Counted from the first letter of the stretch, positions 7,226 through 15,938 are shown. The stretch is 64,000 nt of DNA from Angelakisella massiliensis (GCF_900104675.1 NZ_LT629944.1:248001-312000), one strand, 5' to 3'. Notes: generated by a model from the letters alone, not told the origin. Made by a program: numbers and translations.

Positions 7226-7959
7226 ACCTCGTCCTCGTCCCAAGGGGGCGTATCGTCCTCGAGATCGTCAAAGGCATCCAGCTCGTCCCCGTAGTCCTCC
7301 TCAACCGCTTCTGTGGCCCGCTGCTGCTTGGGGCGGTAAACCTTGAAATACCAGCCAGCACCGCCGCCCACGGCGGCAATCGCCAAAATGAGCAGGATCG
7401 TACCCATATTGCCGTCTGTGTCCTCGGGCTGCTCCGGCTCGGGATCGTCCACAGGCTCGGTGTCCTCCACCGGCTCGGGCTCCACGCCCACGCACTCGGT
7501 CATGTTGGTGGCGCATACGGGGCAATCGGTGTTGATGGCCCCGGCCATGCACTTATCCGTACAGGCACAGGCGGGGACTTCCATCCCGGCGGCTTCCATA
7601 GCAGCCAGCAGATCGGCCTCGTCCACAATGCTGAAAAAGTATGTTTCGTACTGTTCGCCGTCCTCGTCCACGGGCTTATCGTAGTCAATGACGATATAGA
7701 ATGTATTGCCGCCGCTGGTCTGGACGGTGATAAACTGCTTGTTGGTGTGCTCGTCATAGAGCAGATCGCGGGTGACAAGGTTGCCCTCGTCAGAAAAGCC
7801 TACCCCCGGCTCGGTGGTGGGGGTAGGCTCCTCCAGCCCTTCCCACTGGTCGGTAGGCTCGATGTACTCGTCACCGCCCCCGGCATGGGCCGTCACGGTA
7901 AAGCCGCACATGAACACGGCCACGCAGAGCGTCAGTAAAAGAACACGCAGCTTTTTCAT
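7222..7959 (-). CDS. CD1107/DUF4366 family secreted membrane-anchored protein
   Basis: A 245-residue protein with a Sec signal peptide (KKLRVLLLTLCVAVFMCGF, cleavage after AHA near 26), an extracellular domain including ACACTDKCMAG with paired cysteines, an acidic Pro/Glu-rich linker near 155-180, a transmembrane helix (GTILLILAIAAVGGGAGWYF near 187-206) and an acidic cytoplasmic tail. This is the CD1107 mobile element protein family, probably part of the mating apparatus at the cell surface. It overlaps DUF4315 by four bases. Confidence 0.82.
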   Translation of the reverse strand: MKKLRVLLLTLCVAVFMCGFTVTAHAGGGDEYIEPTDQWEGLEEPTPTTEPGVGFSDEGNLVTRDLLYDEHTNKQFITVQTSGGNTFYIVIDYDKPVDEDGEQYETYFFSIVDEADLLAAMEAAGMEVPACACTDKCMAGAINTDCPVCATNMTECVGVEPEPVEDTEPVDDPEPEQPEDTDGNMGTILLILAIAAVGGGAGWYFKVYRPKQQRATEAVEEDYGDELDAFDDLEDDTPPWDEDEV

Positions 7960-8204
7960 TCCGCAGCCACCTCCTCGGACTTCGGGACATTTTGTCCCAA
8001 GGTTTTCCCGGCCCGGAGCTGCTGGAGCACCAGCGGCAGCTCCGCGAGAGGGATGCTCATGCCGCGCACGATGTCCACGATCTCGCTGTTTTCAGCCTCC
8101 ACCTTGCGCTGTTCCAGTTCTTTCAGTTTGGTCTGCTGTTCCGCGATTTTGGCCTTGACCTTTTCGATCTCGGCTTCGATTTTCGCGCTTTTCGTAGTTG
8201 CCAT
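7956..8204 (-). CDS. DUF4315 coiled-coil protein; start buried by a palindrome
   Basis: An 82-residue protein, mainly a coiled coil at residues 5-40 (KIEAEIEKVKAKIAEQQTK), typical of DUF4315 in Tn1549-like elements and always beside DUF4366. The ATG at 8204 has no ribosome binding site: palindrome copy 5 occupies bases -1 to -25. Translation may rely on coupling to an overlapping upstream frame (8,123-8,314) that does have AAAGGA. A second palindrome (copy 4) lies inside the coding sequence, encoding LGQNVPK near the C-terminus. Confidence 0.75.
   Translation of the reverse strand: MATTKSAKIEAEIEKVKAKIAEQQTKLKELEQRKVEAENSEIVDIVRGMSIPLAELPLVLQQLRAGKTLGQNVPKSEEVAAE
7979..8003. repeat. ICE palindrome, copy 4 (inside the DUF4315 gene)
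   Basis: Half-site ACTTCGGGACA, centre TTT, half-site TGTCCCAAGGT, wholly within coding sequence near the 3' end of the DUF4315 gene. Confidence 0.8.
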
Positions 8205-8314
8205 ACTTCGGGACAATTTGTCCCGAAATCCGCCCGCTCCGTTGCGCCTCCTCTCCCCACAAAGTCTGCCGACTTTGCGGGGTACCCCTTGTTTTCCAAA
8301 GTGGTTTTGTTCAT
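8123..8314 (-). CDS. Possible leader peptide overlapping DUF4315
   Basis: A 63-residue frame starting MNKTTLENKGYPAKSADF at an ATG with AAAGGA eight bases upstream; the second half overlaps the DUF4315 gene in another frame. Its product is mostly a translation of the bipartite repeat, so it may be selected as a translation-coupling leader, not as a protein. It lies exactly where PrgI, VirB4 and the hydrolase genes would be expected, so it could also be a deletion scar. Confidence 0.3.
   Translation of the reverse strand: MNKTTLENKGYPAKSADFVGRGGATERADFGTNCPEVWQLRKARKSKPRSKRSRPKSRNSRPN
8205..8296 (-). repeat. Bipartite hairpin element A (contains palindrome copy 5)
   Basis: Read on the minus strand: hairpin 1 (GCAAAGTC, loop, GACTTTGT), a linker with GAGGAGGCGCAACGGAGCG, then palindrome copy 5 (8205-8229, centre ATT). 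Element B at 28,743-28,815 has the same order and linker, with paired base changes in both stems. Confidence 0.7.
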
Positions 8315-8328
8315 GGCGTTGTCCTTTC

Positions 8329-9195
8329 TTAATGCGCGCCGAATATGCTCTTTGCCACCGAGCCAGTTTTGAACAGGGTGAAGCACAGCAGCACCGTATA
8401 GCCGATGCAGCTCCAGATCGCCCCGATGGGATCGCCGCTAGTGGCAATACCCTGTACCAGCACCGCATAGATGGCCACGCACACAAGGATCAGCAGACCT
8501 TGGAAACCGACAGCAAACAGGGACTTGATATAGTTCTGGCCCATACTGCCAATTTCACGGTTGGAGAGCGTAGCCACGGGTATGGGGGCCAAGCTGGTGA
8601 GCAGATATATTTCAATCATGCGCCCATAGACGATGACGAAAATAATAATGTTCAGCGCAAGCATGGTAATGTGAATGAGGAACGACTGGAGCCACAGACC
8701 CAGCAGGGGGCCGACTTCCATCGCCTCCAAGGTAGCCTCCAGATTATCCAGCATGGACGCGCTGATGTCGGTGGAGCCGCGCACCAGCCCTGCGGCGTTG
8801 GCAATCACGCTCTGGGACATATCAAATACCGCCATGACGATATTGAATGTATTGGAGAGAATGAGAATAGCCGCCGCCGTTTTGAAAATCCACTTGAAGA
8901 AAATCCAGTAGTCCAGATCGTGTAGGTTGTTCTTTTCGATAATGAGCTGGATCAGCTCATAGGTGGCAACAAAGGTTAAAATCAGACCGGCAATCGGCAG
9001 TATCACCGTTTCAGAAAGCTGCCGTATGAGGGAAAAGACCCCGGCGTTCCAAGCCGCCGGGGTCGTCCCTACTTGCACCGCAATCTCTCCGACACGGGTA
9101 TTGACCGTATCAAAAAGGCCCGTGAGGTTGCCCATGATACCCTCAATCAGCAGCCCTTTTATCCAGTCTGTAAGCCAGTCGGTGAGAAATCCCAT
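8329..9195 (-). CDS. TrbL/VirB6-like conjugation membrane protein
   Basis: A 288-residue polytopic protein with an amphipathic N-terminus (MGFLTDWLTDWIKG) and about six transmembrane segments (near 65-85, 105-125, 175-200, 210-225, 235-260 and 265-280). It fits the VirB6/TrbL family that sits directly after maff2 in Tn1549-like ICEs and forms part of the inner-membrane channel. The gene is intact. Upstream is the cut maff2. The genes normally next downstream (PrgI, VirB4, hydrolase) are missing. Confidence 0.82.
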   Translation of the reverse strand: MGFLTDWLTDWIKGLLIEGIMGNLTGLFDTVNTRVGEIAVQVGTTPAAWNAGVFSLIRQLSETVILPIAGLILTFVATYELIQLIIEKNNLHDLDYWIFFKWIFKTAAAILILSNTFNIVMAVFDMSQSVIANAAGLVRGSTDISASMLDNLEATLEAMEVGPLLGLWLQSFLIHITMLALNIIIFVIVYGRMIEIYLLTSLAPIPVATLSNREIGSMGQNYIKSLFAVGFQGLLILVCVAIYAVLVQGIATSGDPIGAIWSCIGYTVLLCFTLFKTGSVAKSIFGAH

Positions 9196-9206
9196 AAGCT
9201 AAACCC

Positions 9207-9287
9207 TTAAAACAGGGAGGACAGCAGGGGGATCAGAGTGGTGCCGAGCACGATGATGCCGCCGCCAGCCATGAGCTGTTTTATCCC
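9207..9287 (-). pseudogene. maff2, C-terminal fragment
   Basis: Reading on the minus strand gives IKQLMAGGGIIVLGTTLIPL then LSSLF and a stop, which is the conserved C-terminal half of Maff2-family small membrane proteins. The matching N-terminal half lies 19.2 kb away at 28,506-28,636 on the same strand. Together they make one maff2 gene split by the insertion of IME1. Confidence 0.85.
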
Positions 9288-9376
9288 TGATTAGGAGTAA
9301 AACTCTGCTCGATGGCGGGCGGCGGCGTGTCAAAAAATATATGGAATTGTTTTAGAACCGCCCCGGCGGGAACAGG

Positions 9377-11041
9377 TCAGCCCTTGACCTGTTCCACCTC
9401 CGGGATGGGTTTGAGATTGAAGTGAATTTCGATAGAAATGTGTCGTGTCTTATCGCTGTCGATGTGTTCATGGACAACGATTTCTTTAATCAGGCGGTTT
9501 AAGGTGGCTGCGTCCAGCTCCGTGATGTCGGCATATTCCTGAATGGCGTCCACCCATTGTTTGGCGTCCATCGCCAGCCGCATTTCATCAGCCAGCTTCT
9601 TGCGCCCCTGTGCAACCCGTTCTTTCAGTTCAGCCTGTTCCTTCTGCGTCTTGTCAAGCATGAGATTGAAGTTGGCTTCGCTGATCCGCCCGGCAACCAT
9701 ATCCTCATAGAGCCGCAACACCATCTTTTCCAGAACCTCGATCCGTTCCTCGTCTTTTGTCAGGGAACGCTCCAACGCTTCCCGCTGGCCTTTCTGTTCG
9801 GCTTCGCAGGTGTTGGTCAGCTTCCCGGCAATGGCTTCCCCATCGGTCAGGGCGGCCTTGGCGCACTCCCGAATTTTGTTCAAGACAAGGTGGTAAAGGG
9901 TGTCGTACTCTACCCGGTGCTGGGAACAGTGGTTCTTGCCGAACGCCCCATAGGTCTTACAGGCATAAATCTGCTGCGGGTGCTTGGCGTGGGTGGTGCG
10001 GATGGTCAGTGACTTGCCGCACTCGCCGCACTTGATAAGCCCGGCAAACAGGCTGGTTTCCCCGTCCTGACGGGGGCGCTGGCGGGATTTCAGCTTGTCC
10101 TGCACGATGGCAAAACTTTTGCTGTCAATCAACGGTTCGTGCCGTTCCTCCACCACGATCCAGTCCTGTGGCTTCTTCTCGCCAATGGTGCCGATTTTGA
10201 AGCGGTAGTCTTTCTTTTGGGAAGCTATCGCCCCGGTATAAACGGGATTCATCAGGATGTCCTTTATCACGGAGAAGTCCCACATATACCGCCCGTTTTC
10301 CGGGTCTTTCTTTTCCCATTTGGTGCGAACATTGCGGAAGCCCCGTTCTCGGTTCCACCATGTAGGGCAAGGCACCCTTTGTTCTTCCAGTCTGCGCCGG
10401 ATGAAGTTTGGGCCGTGTCCTTCCAGCGCCCAAAGGAAGATTTGCCGGACAATGGGGGCGGTTTCCTCGTCCACCAGCAGGTGGTTTTTGTCCTCCGGGT
10501 CTTTCCGATACCCAAAGGGAGCCACACAGCCGGTAAACTGGCCTTGCTGGGCTTTCAGAAGATACGAGGAATGTACCTTCTTGGAAATATCCTTGCTGTA
10601 CATCTCGTTCAGGATGTTCTTGAACGGCGCAATGTCGTTGTTGTCCCGCATGGTGTCGATACCGTCATTCATGGCGATATAGCGGACGCCGTGACGAGGG
10701 AAGAAGTCCTCGATCAGTGTGCCGGTCTGCAAGTAATTTCGGCCCAACCTCGATAAATCTTTCGTTATCACAAGATTTATCTGCCTGCGCTCGATGGCCT
10801 TTAACATCCGTTTCAGGTCGGGGCGCTCCATGTTCAGCCCCGTGTAGCCATCGTCCTGATAGACTGCCACAACCTCCCATCCCTGCTTTTCGCAGTAGCT
10901 TTCCAGCATATCCCGCTGGTTGGCAATACTGGCGCTCTCCCCGTCAAGGTCATCGTCTTTGGAAAGCCTGCAATAGATGGCCGCCCGGAAGCTGCCCGCC
11001 AGAATTGCGTCCATGCCTGTGTATTCGTATCCGTTCATCAT
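9377..11041 (-). CDS. Large serine recombinase of IME1 (TndX/TnpX-like)
   Basis: A 554-residue recombinase. The N-terminal resolvase domain has AIYCRLSKDD near residues 20-29 (nucleophile serine in RLS) and VITKDLSRLGRNYLQTG near 95. A recombinase domain follows to about 300, then a zinc ribbon with CGECGKS and CKTYGAFGKNHCS near 330-370, and a long coiled coil near 405-480. It lies 89 bp from the left end of IME1 and would excise and integrate it. The start has only a weak ribosome binding site; the ATG nine codons in is an alternative. Confidence 0.92.
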   Translation of the reverse strand: MMNGYEYTGMDAILAGSFRAAIYCRLSKDDDLDGESASIANQRDMLESYCEKQGWEVVAVYQDDGYTGLNMERPDLKRMLKAIERRQINLVITKDLSRLGRNYLQTGTLIEDFFPRHGVRYIAMNDGIDTMRDNNDIAPFKNILNEMYSKDISKKVHSSYLLKAQQGQFTGCVAPFGYRKDPEDKNHLLVDEETAPIVRQIFLWALEGHGPNFIRRRLEEQRVPCPTWWNRERGFRNVRTKWEKKDPENGRYMWDFSVIKDILMNPVYTGAIASQKKDYRFKIGTIGEKKPQDWIVVEERHEPLIDSKSFAIVQDKLKSRQRPRQDGETSLFAGLIKCGECGKSLTIRTTHAKHPQQIYACKTYGAFGKNHCSQHRVEYDTLYHLVLNKIRECAKAALTDGEAIAGKLTNTCEAEQKGQREALERSLTKDEERIEVLEKMVLRLYEDMVAGRISEANFNLMLDKTQKEQAELKERVAQGRKKLADEMRLAMDAKQWVDAIQEYADITELDAATLNRLIKEIVVHEHIDSDKTRHISIEIHFNLKPIPEVEQVKG

Positions 11042-11047
11042 AACCGT

Positions 11048-11245
11048 TTACCCGCACAATCCAGACGGAACACGGTTCTTCTGAACCTCGTCTTTATTAT
11101 ATCCCAAATCTTGTGTTTTCGCAAGATTTTCCTTGCCGGTATTCTGCCCATATTTTTGGGCAATCAGGCTCACAAAGACATCCGCTGCGTCCAGCTCGCC
11201 GTCAAAAACTGTGGTAACATGAATCTCTGTTTTCGTTTTTGCCAT
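11048..11245 (-). CDS. Small hypothetical protein upstream of the recombinase
   Basis: A 65-residue protein (start MAKTKTEIHVTTVFDGELDA) with GGATAACTGCC upstream. It is separated from the recombinase start by 6 bp, so the two are co-expressed. Short conserved proteins with this TVFDGELDAADVF signature precede serine recombinases in Clostridia elements (family recalled, unnamed); a directionality or accessory role is possible but unproven. Confidence 0.6.
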   Translation of the reverse strand: MAKTKTEIHVTTVFDGELDAADVFVSLIAQKYGQNTGKENLAKTQDLGYNKDEVQKNRVPSGLCG

Positions 11246-11486
11246 AGGCAGTTATCCTCCATAATAGAATAGCCAGACAAGGAGAAGGTCGGCAACGAAG
11301 TCCGGCAACGGGCTTCAAAAAACCTCAAAACCATCTCTGTCTGGCGGTTTGGTTACAATTTATATTTTCTTTTATTTTTCTGTTGCTTTGGTTGCTGATA
11401 GGGGAAAAAGCCCGCAGTTACGGGGCTTTTCCCGGCAACCAGCCCGGCAACGGGAGTGCAACAAAGTCGGCAACGGGGTGGGATTT
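11246..11486. repeat. Iteron-like CGGCAAC repeats and terminator downstream of vapE-like gene
   Basis: Five direct copies of CGGCAAC occur at 11290, 11303, 11433, 11445 and 11468, and inverse copies occur just inside the vapE-like gene. A hairpin with T-run on the minus strand (11401-11433, GGGAAAAGCCCC arms) acts as terminator for the primase/helicase operon. Clustering next to replication genes suggests an origin. Confidence 0.4.
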
Positions 11487-12881
11487 TCAGAAAGAAAGTT
11501 CCATCTGCTCTGTGACCTCCACAAATCCCTCCGGGATTTTTTCGGCTCCGTTGCTGGTATCCGTTGCCGGGGTTTCACGCTCCCAGCCCTTTTGCCTGCC
11601 GTATTCCGGGAACATCCGGGGATTGGAAAAGTAGTGCCAGCCTGTGACACAATGGTTCATAATGTCGTTGACCTCCCGGATTTCCCATTGTTTCGGCTCG
11701 TCAAAGGGATGGTTCAGAGCTTCCCGGAAAAGCTGCTTGGAACACACCATGCTGCCGGTGTAGCGGTCAAGGTAGGCTTGGATCATCCCGGCCTTGGTGT
11801 CCTCCGGCATGAAATCCCGCTGGTGTTCTTTGAGATAGCGTACCATTTCGGGGCTGAAAGACAGCTTAAAATCTCCGCTGCGGTAAATGGTCATGGCTTC
11901 CGCCCATAGCTGCTCCATGTAGGCTCTGGAAGCGGCTTCATCGTCCAAAATATGAACTTCCGCCTGTTCCGGGTACACCATGACCGGCAAGAAGCGCCGG
12001 TTGCCGGAACGGTCAAGGGGCAGGAAGTCCAGGGCGTTGGAAGTTCCTCCGAACACGCATTGCCGCAGCCTGTCCTCCGGGTGGGTTTCGTATGGGATTT
12101 TATAGACCTCCTTCTGTCGGCTCAAAAAAGACTTGATTTCCTCAATGCTCTTGGCGTTTGCGGTGGCGATCATCTCCGACATCTCAATAATCCAGTGGCC
12201 TTGCAGCTTGCGGTACACATTGTCATCGTCCAGCTTGCGAAGGTCATCGGAAAACCACTCGTCTTTTACAGCCAGCAGCCGGAAAAAGGTGGATTTTCCG
12301 GCTCCCTGACCGCCCACCAGACAGAGCATGATTTCAAATTTGCAGCCGGGATGAAATGCCCGGTGGATGGCTCCCAGCAGAAACAGCCGCAGGGCTTCAT
12401 AGGTGTACTGGTCGCTGTCGGCTCCTAAAAAGTGGTGCAGGCAGGTACGGATACGCTCGGTTCCGTCCCATGAAAGGCCGTTCAGATAGTCCCGGATGGG
12501 GTGATAGCCGTTTTCATTGGCAACGATCCCGATGGCGGCGGCAATCTTCTTTTCGCTGGTCAACCCGTATGTTTCTTCCAGATACAGGAGCAGATAGTTC
12601 ATATCCGTGTCTGTGATGGCAGTGCCGGTACGGTGGTAGCCGATGGGCTTGATGATGTCGGTTCGCTCGGTCAGCAGATTTTTTGCGATTGCCCCGGAAA
12701 GCAGCGGGTCATTCTGAAAGACGGTCAGGCAGTTGCGGATACTGTTGCGGACGCCGCCTTTCTCGGTGCTTTCCAGCATGGCTTTGACTTCCTCAACGCT
12801 CCGGGGCGGCGGTGCTTCTTGCATGGTCTGTTCTGCGGCTTGCCGTATCTCCGGCGGTAAGCTCTGCCATTCGTCTTTCAA
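11487..12881 (-). CDS. VapE-family / superfamily 3 helicase-like ATPase
   Basis: A 464-residue ATPase. Walker A VGGQGAGKST at residues 189-198, a Walker-B-like HWIIEMSEM near 230 and the sensor-like FGGTSNALDFLPLDRSGNRRF near 275 match virulence-associated protein E / primase-helicases of phages and plasmids. It probably unwinds the origin of IME1 together with the CHC2 primase encoded just upstream. The TTG start at 12881 lies inside the primase gene (89-bp out-of-frame overlap), with AAAGGAAG upstream, indicating coupling. Confidence 0.85.
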   Translation of the reverse strand: MKDEWQSLPPEIRQAAEQTMQEAPPPRSVEEVKAMLESTEKGGVRNSIRNCLTVFQNDPLLSGAIAKNLLTERTDIIKPIGYHRTGTAITDTDMNYLLLYLEETYGLTSEKKIAAAIGIVANENGYHPIRDYLNGLSWDGTERIRTCLHHFLGADSDQYTYEALRLFLLGAIHRAFHPGCKFEIMLCLVGGQGAGKSTFFRLLAVKDEWFSDDLRKLDDDNVYRKLQGHWIIEMSEMIATANAKSIEEIKSFLSRQKEVYKIPYETHPEDRLRQCVFGGTSNALDFLPLDRSGNRRFLPVMVYPEQAEVHILDDEAASRAYMEQLWAEAMTIYRSGDFKLSFSPEMVRYLKEHQRDFMPEDTKAGMIQAYLDRYTGSMVCSKQLFREALNHPFDEPKQWEIREVNDIMNHCVTGWHYFSNPRMFPEYGRQKGWERETPATDTSNGAEKIPEGFVEVTEQMELSF

Positions 12882-13428
12882 GATTGTTCACTTCCTTTCC
12901 ACAGTCGATGATAAGGGCTGCCCGTTCCTCCATATCCGGAGAGAGCAGAACATCCAGCAGATAGTCCACATAGTCCTGCTTTTGCAGGGCTTCCACAAAC
13001 AGCGGGTGGAAATCCTCGTCTGGCGTCTTGGGGGCATAGTCCCGTTTCCAGCAGCGCAGCAGGTTTCGGTAATCGCACAGCACCCGGAAGCAGTAACGCT
13101 CCATACGGCGAAACCGCTGTTCCGGGGTTTCCTGCGGTGCTTTCCTGTGGCTGGGCGGCTCCTTGTCCTCATAGGGGATGGAAAACTCCTGTGCCAGCAT
13201 AAGGGCGGCTTCCTTGGGGCTGACAGCTTCCAGACGGGAAACAAAGTCGATCACATCCCCGTCTGCCTGACAGCCGAAACAGTGAAAGCGCCGGTCAACT
13301 TTCATACTTGGGTTTTTGTCGGCATGAAAGGGACAGACGCACATCCCGTTCCGTCCCACCCGGATTCCGAAATGCTCGGCAGCCTGCCGGGTGGTAACAG
13401 ACTGCTTGACAGCTTCAAATACATTCAA
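12793..13428 (-). CDS. CHC2 zinc-finger DNA primase-like protein
   Basis: A 211-residue protein with the DnaG-type CHC2 zinc finger at about residues 32-55 (CVCPFHADKNPS ... FHCFGCQADGD) followed by FVSRLEAVSPKEAA. It lacks the Toprim catalytic domain, so it may recruit or bind DNA, not synthesise primers alone. The 3' end overlaps the helicase gene by 89 bp. An equivalent overlapping CHC2/helicase pair occurs in IME3 (53,995 and 52,725), indicating a shared replication module. Confidence 0.83.
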   Translation of the reverse strand: MNVFEAVKQSVTTRQAAEHFGIRVGRNGMCVCPFHADKNPSMKVDRRFHCFGCQADGDVIDFVSRLEAVSPKEAALMLAQEFSIPYEDKEPPSHRKAPQETPEQRFRRMERYCFRVLCDYRNLLRCWKRDYAPKTPDEDFHPLFVEALQKQDYVDYLLDVLLSPDMEERAALIIDCGKEVNNLERRMAELTAGDTASRRTDHARSTAAPER

Positions 13429-13447
13429 CTAAATCCTCCTGAAAATA

Positions 13448-13490
13448 AGAAAAGCGCCTGTCATTCTCGAAAAGAAAATGGCAAGCGCCT
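13448..13490 (-). terminator. Terminator between relaxase and primase genes
   Basis: An imperfect 12-bp stem (GCGCTTGCCATT with AATGACAGGCGC) and a T-run on the minus strand, located directly after the relaxase stop. Confidence 0.65.
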
Positions 13491-13491
13491 G

Positions 13492-15081
13492 TTAAAGCTC
13501 CATATCCTGTTTTTTCTCTGTGCGGGGCTGCTGGCGTTTCTCGGCCTGTTCCTCCCGGATACGCTGCGCCCGACCTTTGACTGCCTGCTGGATGGACGGT
13601 TTCTTGCCTGGTTTGGCGGTTTGGCGGTACTGCTCGGACGGAAGCACCTGATTGAGCCAGTGGCGCACATCCCGGAGAATCTTTACATCCTCCTGCATCG
13701 CCGACAGGCGTTCCCTGTACTCGGCCACCTCTCCGGCAAGCTGCGTCCGTTCCTCATTCAGCTTTTTGGTGCTGTACTTGGTTCCCTCCAAATGCACCTT
13801 GAAATAGCGGACAGCGGCATTATAGGCGTCCAGCTCGTCCCGATGGGCGGCGGCAAACTGTTCCTTTGGCTTCTTAAACCGGATGGCGGCATATTCCGCA
13901 TGAACTGGCTTGTGGGCTTCAAAGTTGGCAATATGGGAAAGCATGGTGTCGATCTCCTTCATACGCTTTTCCTTCGGCTTCATCTCTGCCCGGATGGAAA
14001 CAGCCTGTCCGCTGACGGTATCCAGATAGGTGTCAAGGCTCTCCACGGTGGACAGTTCCTTTTCCCGCAGATAGCGGATAGCGTCCATAACCTTGTTGAA
14101 GTCGTTCACAGTGCCTTTGAGCTGGCCTTTGCTCGTCCAGCCGGTGCGCTCCTCCCGGCGCAAATCCAGATATTTGCCCAGCAGCTCCGGCAGAGTGGGT
14201 TCCTTCGCTTCCTGCAAGGCTTCCAGCAGGGCGGCCTTTTTCTCCTTCAGGTCTGCAATCCAGCCTTTCAGATGGCGCACCATCTGACGGATAGACTGCA
14301 TGAGCCGGTTGGCGGCGGTGATATCCCGGTTCAGGTTGCCGATATTAGTCTGTATTCCTCGTTTCTCCATCTGGCTGACCGCTGGCCCCATGTGGACGGT
14401 GGGAATTTTATCAAGCCCCTGCCGTTCATAGGAACGAAGGTCAAGGCGCTCCGGGCGGTCATTGGCTTCCAGATAGCGGTTAGCGACAGCCGCCCAGCCC
14501 TGCCGCCATATCTCGCCGTACTTCTGGTCATTCCAGTCCACGGTGTCCTCCTTGTGGCTTTTCCAGTTCCCGGACGGGAGCCGGATACGCTCGCCGTTCT
14601 CGTCAAGGTCATAAACCTTCCGGCTCTTGGGAAGCCATTTCCCGGTTTCGTCCATTGCCCGCATGGTCAGTAGGATGTGGGCGTGGGGATTCCCGTCCCC
14701 CTTATCGTGAATGGCAAAATCGGCAATCATGCCTTTGGAAACAAAAAACTCCCGGCAATAGTCCCGGATCAGGTCGGCGTGCTGCTCCGGGGGAATTTCC
14801 CTCGGTATGGCAAGCACGATTCTCCGGGCAAGCTGGGAGTTCCATTGTTTTTCTACAGCTTCGGCGGCGTTCCACAAAGTGTTGCGGTCTGCGTACTCCG
14901 GTGGAGCGTGGGGCGGCAGCATGATTTCTGTGTGGACGATCCCTCGTTTCTCGGAATAGTATTTCTGTTTCTGGTCGTACTCGGAAAACAGCCGTTCGCC
15001 GCTCTGGTAAGCTGCGGCGGCTACGGCTGACTGGCGGTTGCTGCGCTGAACGATTTTTATATCATGGTGGGGACAGGGCAT
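13492..15081 (-). CDS. MobA/MobL (MobQ) relaxase of IME1
   Basis: A 529-residue relaxase. The N-terminal SNRQSAVAAAAYQSGE, then EKQWNSQLARRIVLAIPRE near 75 and the metal-binding DGNPHAHILLTMR near 130 are MobQ hallmarks. A long coiled coil fills residues 260-520. It would nick the oriT at about 15.94-15.98 kb, whose sequence is of MobQ type. GGAAGGAGG upstream of the ATG supports the start. The element has no transfer channel genes of its own, so it depends on a helper. Confidence 0.92.
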   Translation of the reverse strand: MPCPHHDIKIVQRSNRQSAVAAAAYQSGERLFSEYDQKQKYYSEKRGIVHTEIMLPPHAPPEYADRNTLWNAAEAVEKQWNSQLARRIVLAIPREIPPEQHADLIRDYCREFFVSKGMIADFAIHDKGDGNPHAHILLTMRAMDETGKWLPKSRKVYDLDENGERIRLPSGNWKSHKEDTVDWNDQKYGEIWRQGWAAVANRYLEANDRPERLDLRSYERQGLDKIPTVHMGPAVSQMEKRGIQTNIGNLNRDITAANRLMQSIRQMVRHLKGWIADLKEKKAALLEALQEAKEPTLPELLGKYLDLRREERTGWTSKGQLKGTVNDFNKVMDAIRYLREKELSTVESLDTYLDTVSGQAVSIRAEMKPKEKRMKEIDTMLSHIANFEAHKPVHAEYAAIRFKKPKEQFAAAHRDELDAYNAAVRYFKVHLEGTKYSTKKLNEERTQLAGEVAEYRERLSAMQEDVKILRDVRHWLNQVLPSEQYRQTAKPGKKPSIQQAVKGRAQRIREEQAEKRQQPRTEKKQDMEL

Positions 15082-15140
15082 AATGGCTTCCTCCTTCCTG
15101 TGGTTAATTGGATGGGGTGGTGGTTTGCCACCTCATTGTG

Positions 15141-15181
15141 GGCAAAAGAAAAGCAGGAAACCGTTTCTGATTTCCTGCTCG
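15141..15181 (-). terminator. Rho-independent terminator
   Basis: A nine-base-pair stem (AGCAGGAAA with TTTCCTGCT) and a TTTTCTTTT run on the minus strand, downstream of the flavin-fold gene. Confidence 0.75.
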
Positions 15182-15271
15182 GGGTGCCGTCGGTGGACGA
15201 CAGGTATTCAATTTTAAGGTGTTGCAACTACTAAAACAATTACCACGGAGTTCCAATATGCTTATCCAAAG

Positions 15272-15691
15272 TTAAATCTCATGTCTTGTTCCATGTGAAA
15301 GTAACAGCCCACTTGTCAATTCTATTCGCAGAATTATGGTATTTTCATCATCGAAATTATTGTGTCCATTATCAATCCATTCAGCAAAGACCTTCTTTAG
15401 CTTTTCGGCGATCACATGGTTTTCCTCTTTCCTAAAATAACCCAAATTGATGCCTTTCCCATGTGCCGTAAACCAGTCTCCCGATATTGCAACGGTAGGG
15501 TTACTTTTGATTTGTTTCATCTTGTTTGAAAGCGCATGCGTAATAATATAAAATGCACCGTTCTCATAATAAGCATTTACACTTCGCACATAAGGCACGT
15601 CATCTTTTACCGTTGCTAACGCAATAACAGTATCTTTACCAAAACGTTCAATCATTATCTTTTCAGCTTCTGGGCTCATTTTTTTCATCAA
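15272..15691 (-). CDS. Pyridoxamine 5'-phosphate oxidase family (FMN-binding split barrel) protein
   Basis: A 139-residue protein with the split-barrel pattern: ERFGKDTVIALATVKDDVPY near 15-34, VNAYYENGAFYIITHALSNK near 38-57 and NPTVAISGDWFTAHG near 64-78. Small members bind FMN or F420-like cofactors and can reduce or modify small molecules, including nitro compounds and antibiotics. ORF-scale AGGAGG precedes the ATG. It appears to be cargo between the relaxase and the oriT. The substrate is unknown. Confidence 0.75.
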   Translation of the reverse strand: MMKKMSPEAEKIMIERFGKDTVIALATVKDDVPYVRSVNAYYENGAFYIITHALSNKMKQIKSNPTVAISGDWFTAHGKGINLGYFRKEENHVIAEKLKKVFAEWIDNGHNNFDDENTIILRIELTSGLLLSHGTRHEI

Positions 15692-15938
15692 TAGTTCCTC
15701 CTCTCGACTTCCAATTTGAAGATAGCTTTATTATACTTCATCCATCCAAATAAGCATATGCGGAATTTGTAAACTTGTCGGACGGGAACAGCTTGCAGGG
15801 CAAGGTGTTCCCGGGCGGCAAGTCCACAAAGGGGTAGCTGGCGCAGCCAGCGCAGGGGAAGCGTAGCGTCCCCTGTGGTGATTGGAAGCAGCCGCAAGTG
15901 TGCTGGAAATCATCCGCTTTCCGCAGGAAGCCCCCGAC
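15692..15938. other. Non-coding stretch preceding oriT
   Basis: No supported gene. GC-rich with several short inverted repeats (for example AGCTGGCGCAGCC near 15,836 and GGGACGCTACGCTTCCCC near 15,860 on the minus strand). Probably part of the extended transfer-origin region. Confidence 0.4.

Noticed and set aside
12733-14673. 646-codon plus-strand frame
   Set aside because: It lies antisense to the CHC2 primase and MobQ relaxase genes, whose motifs are clear; GC-rich third positions keep the opposite strand open.
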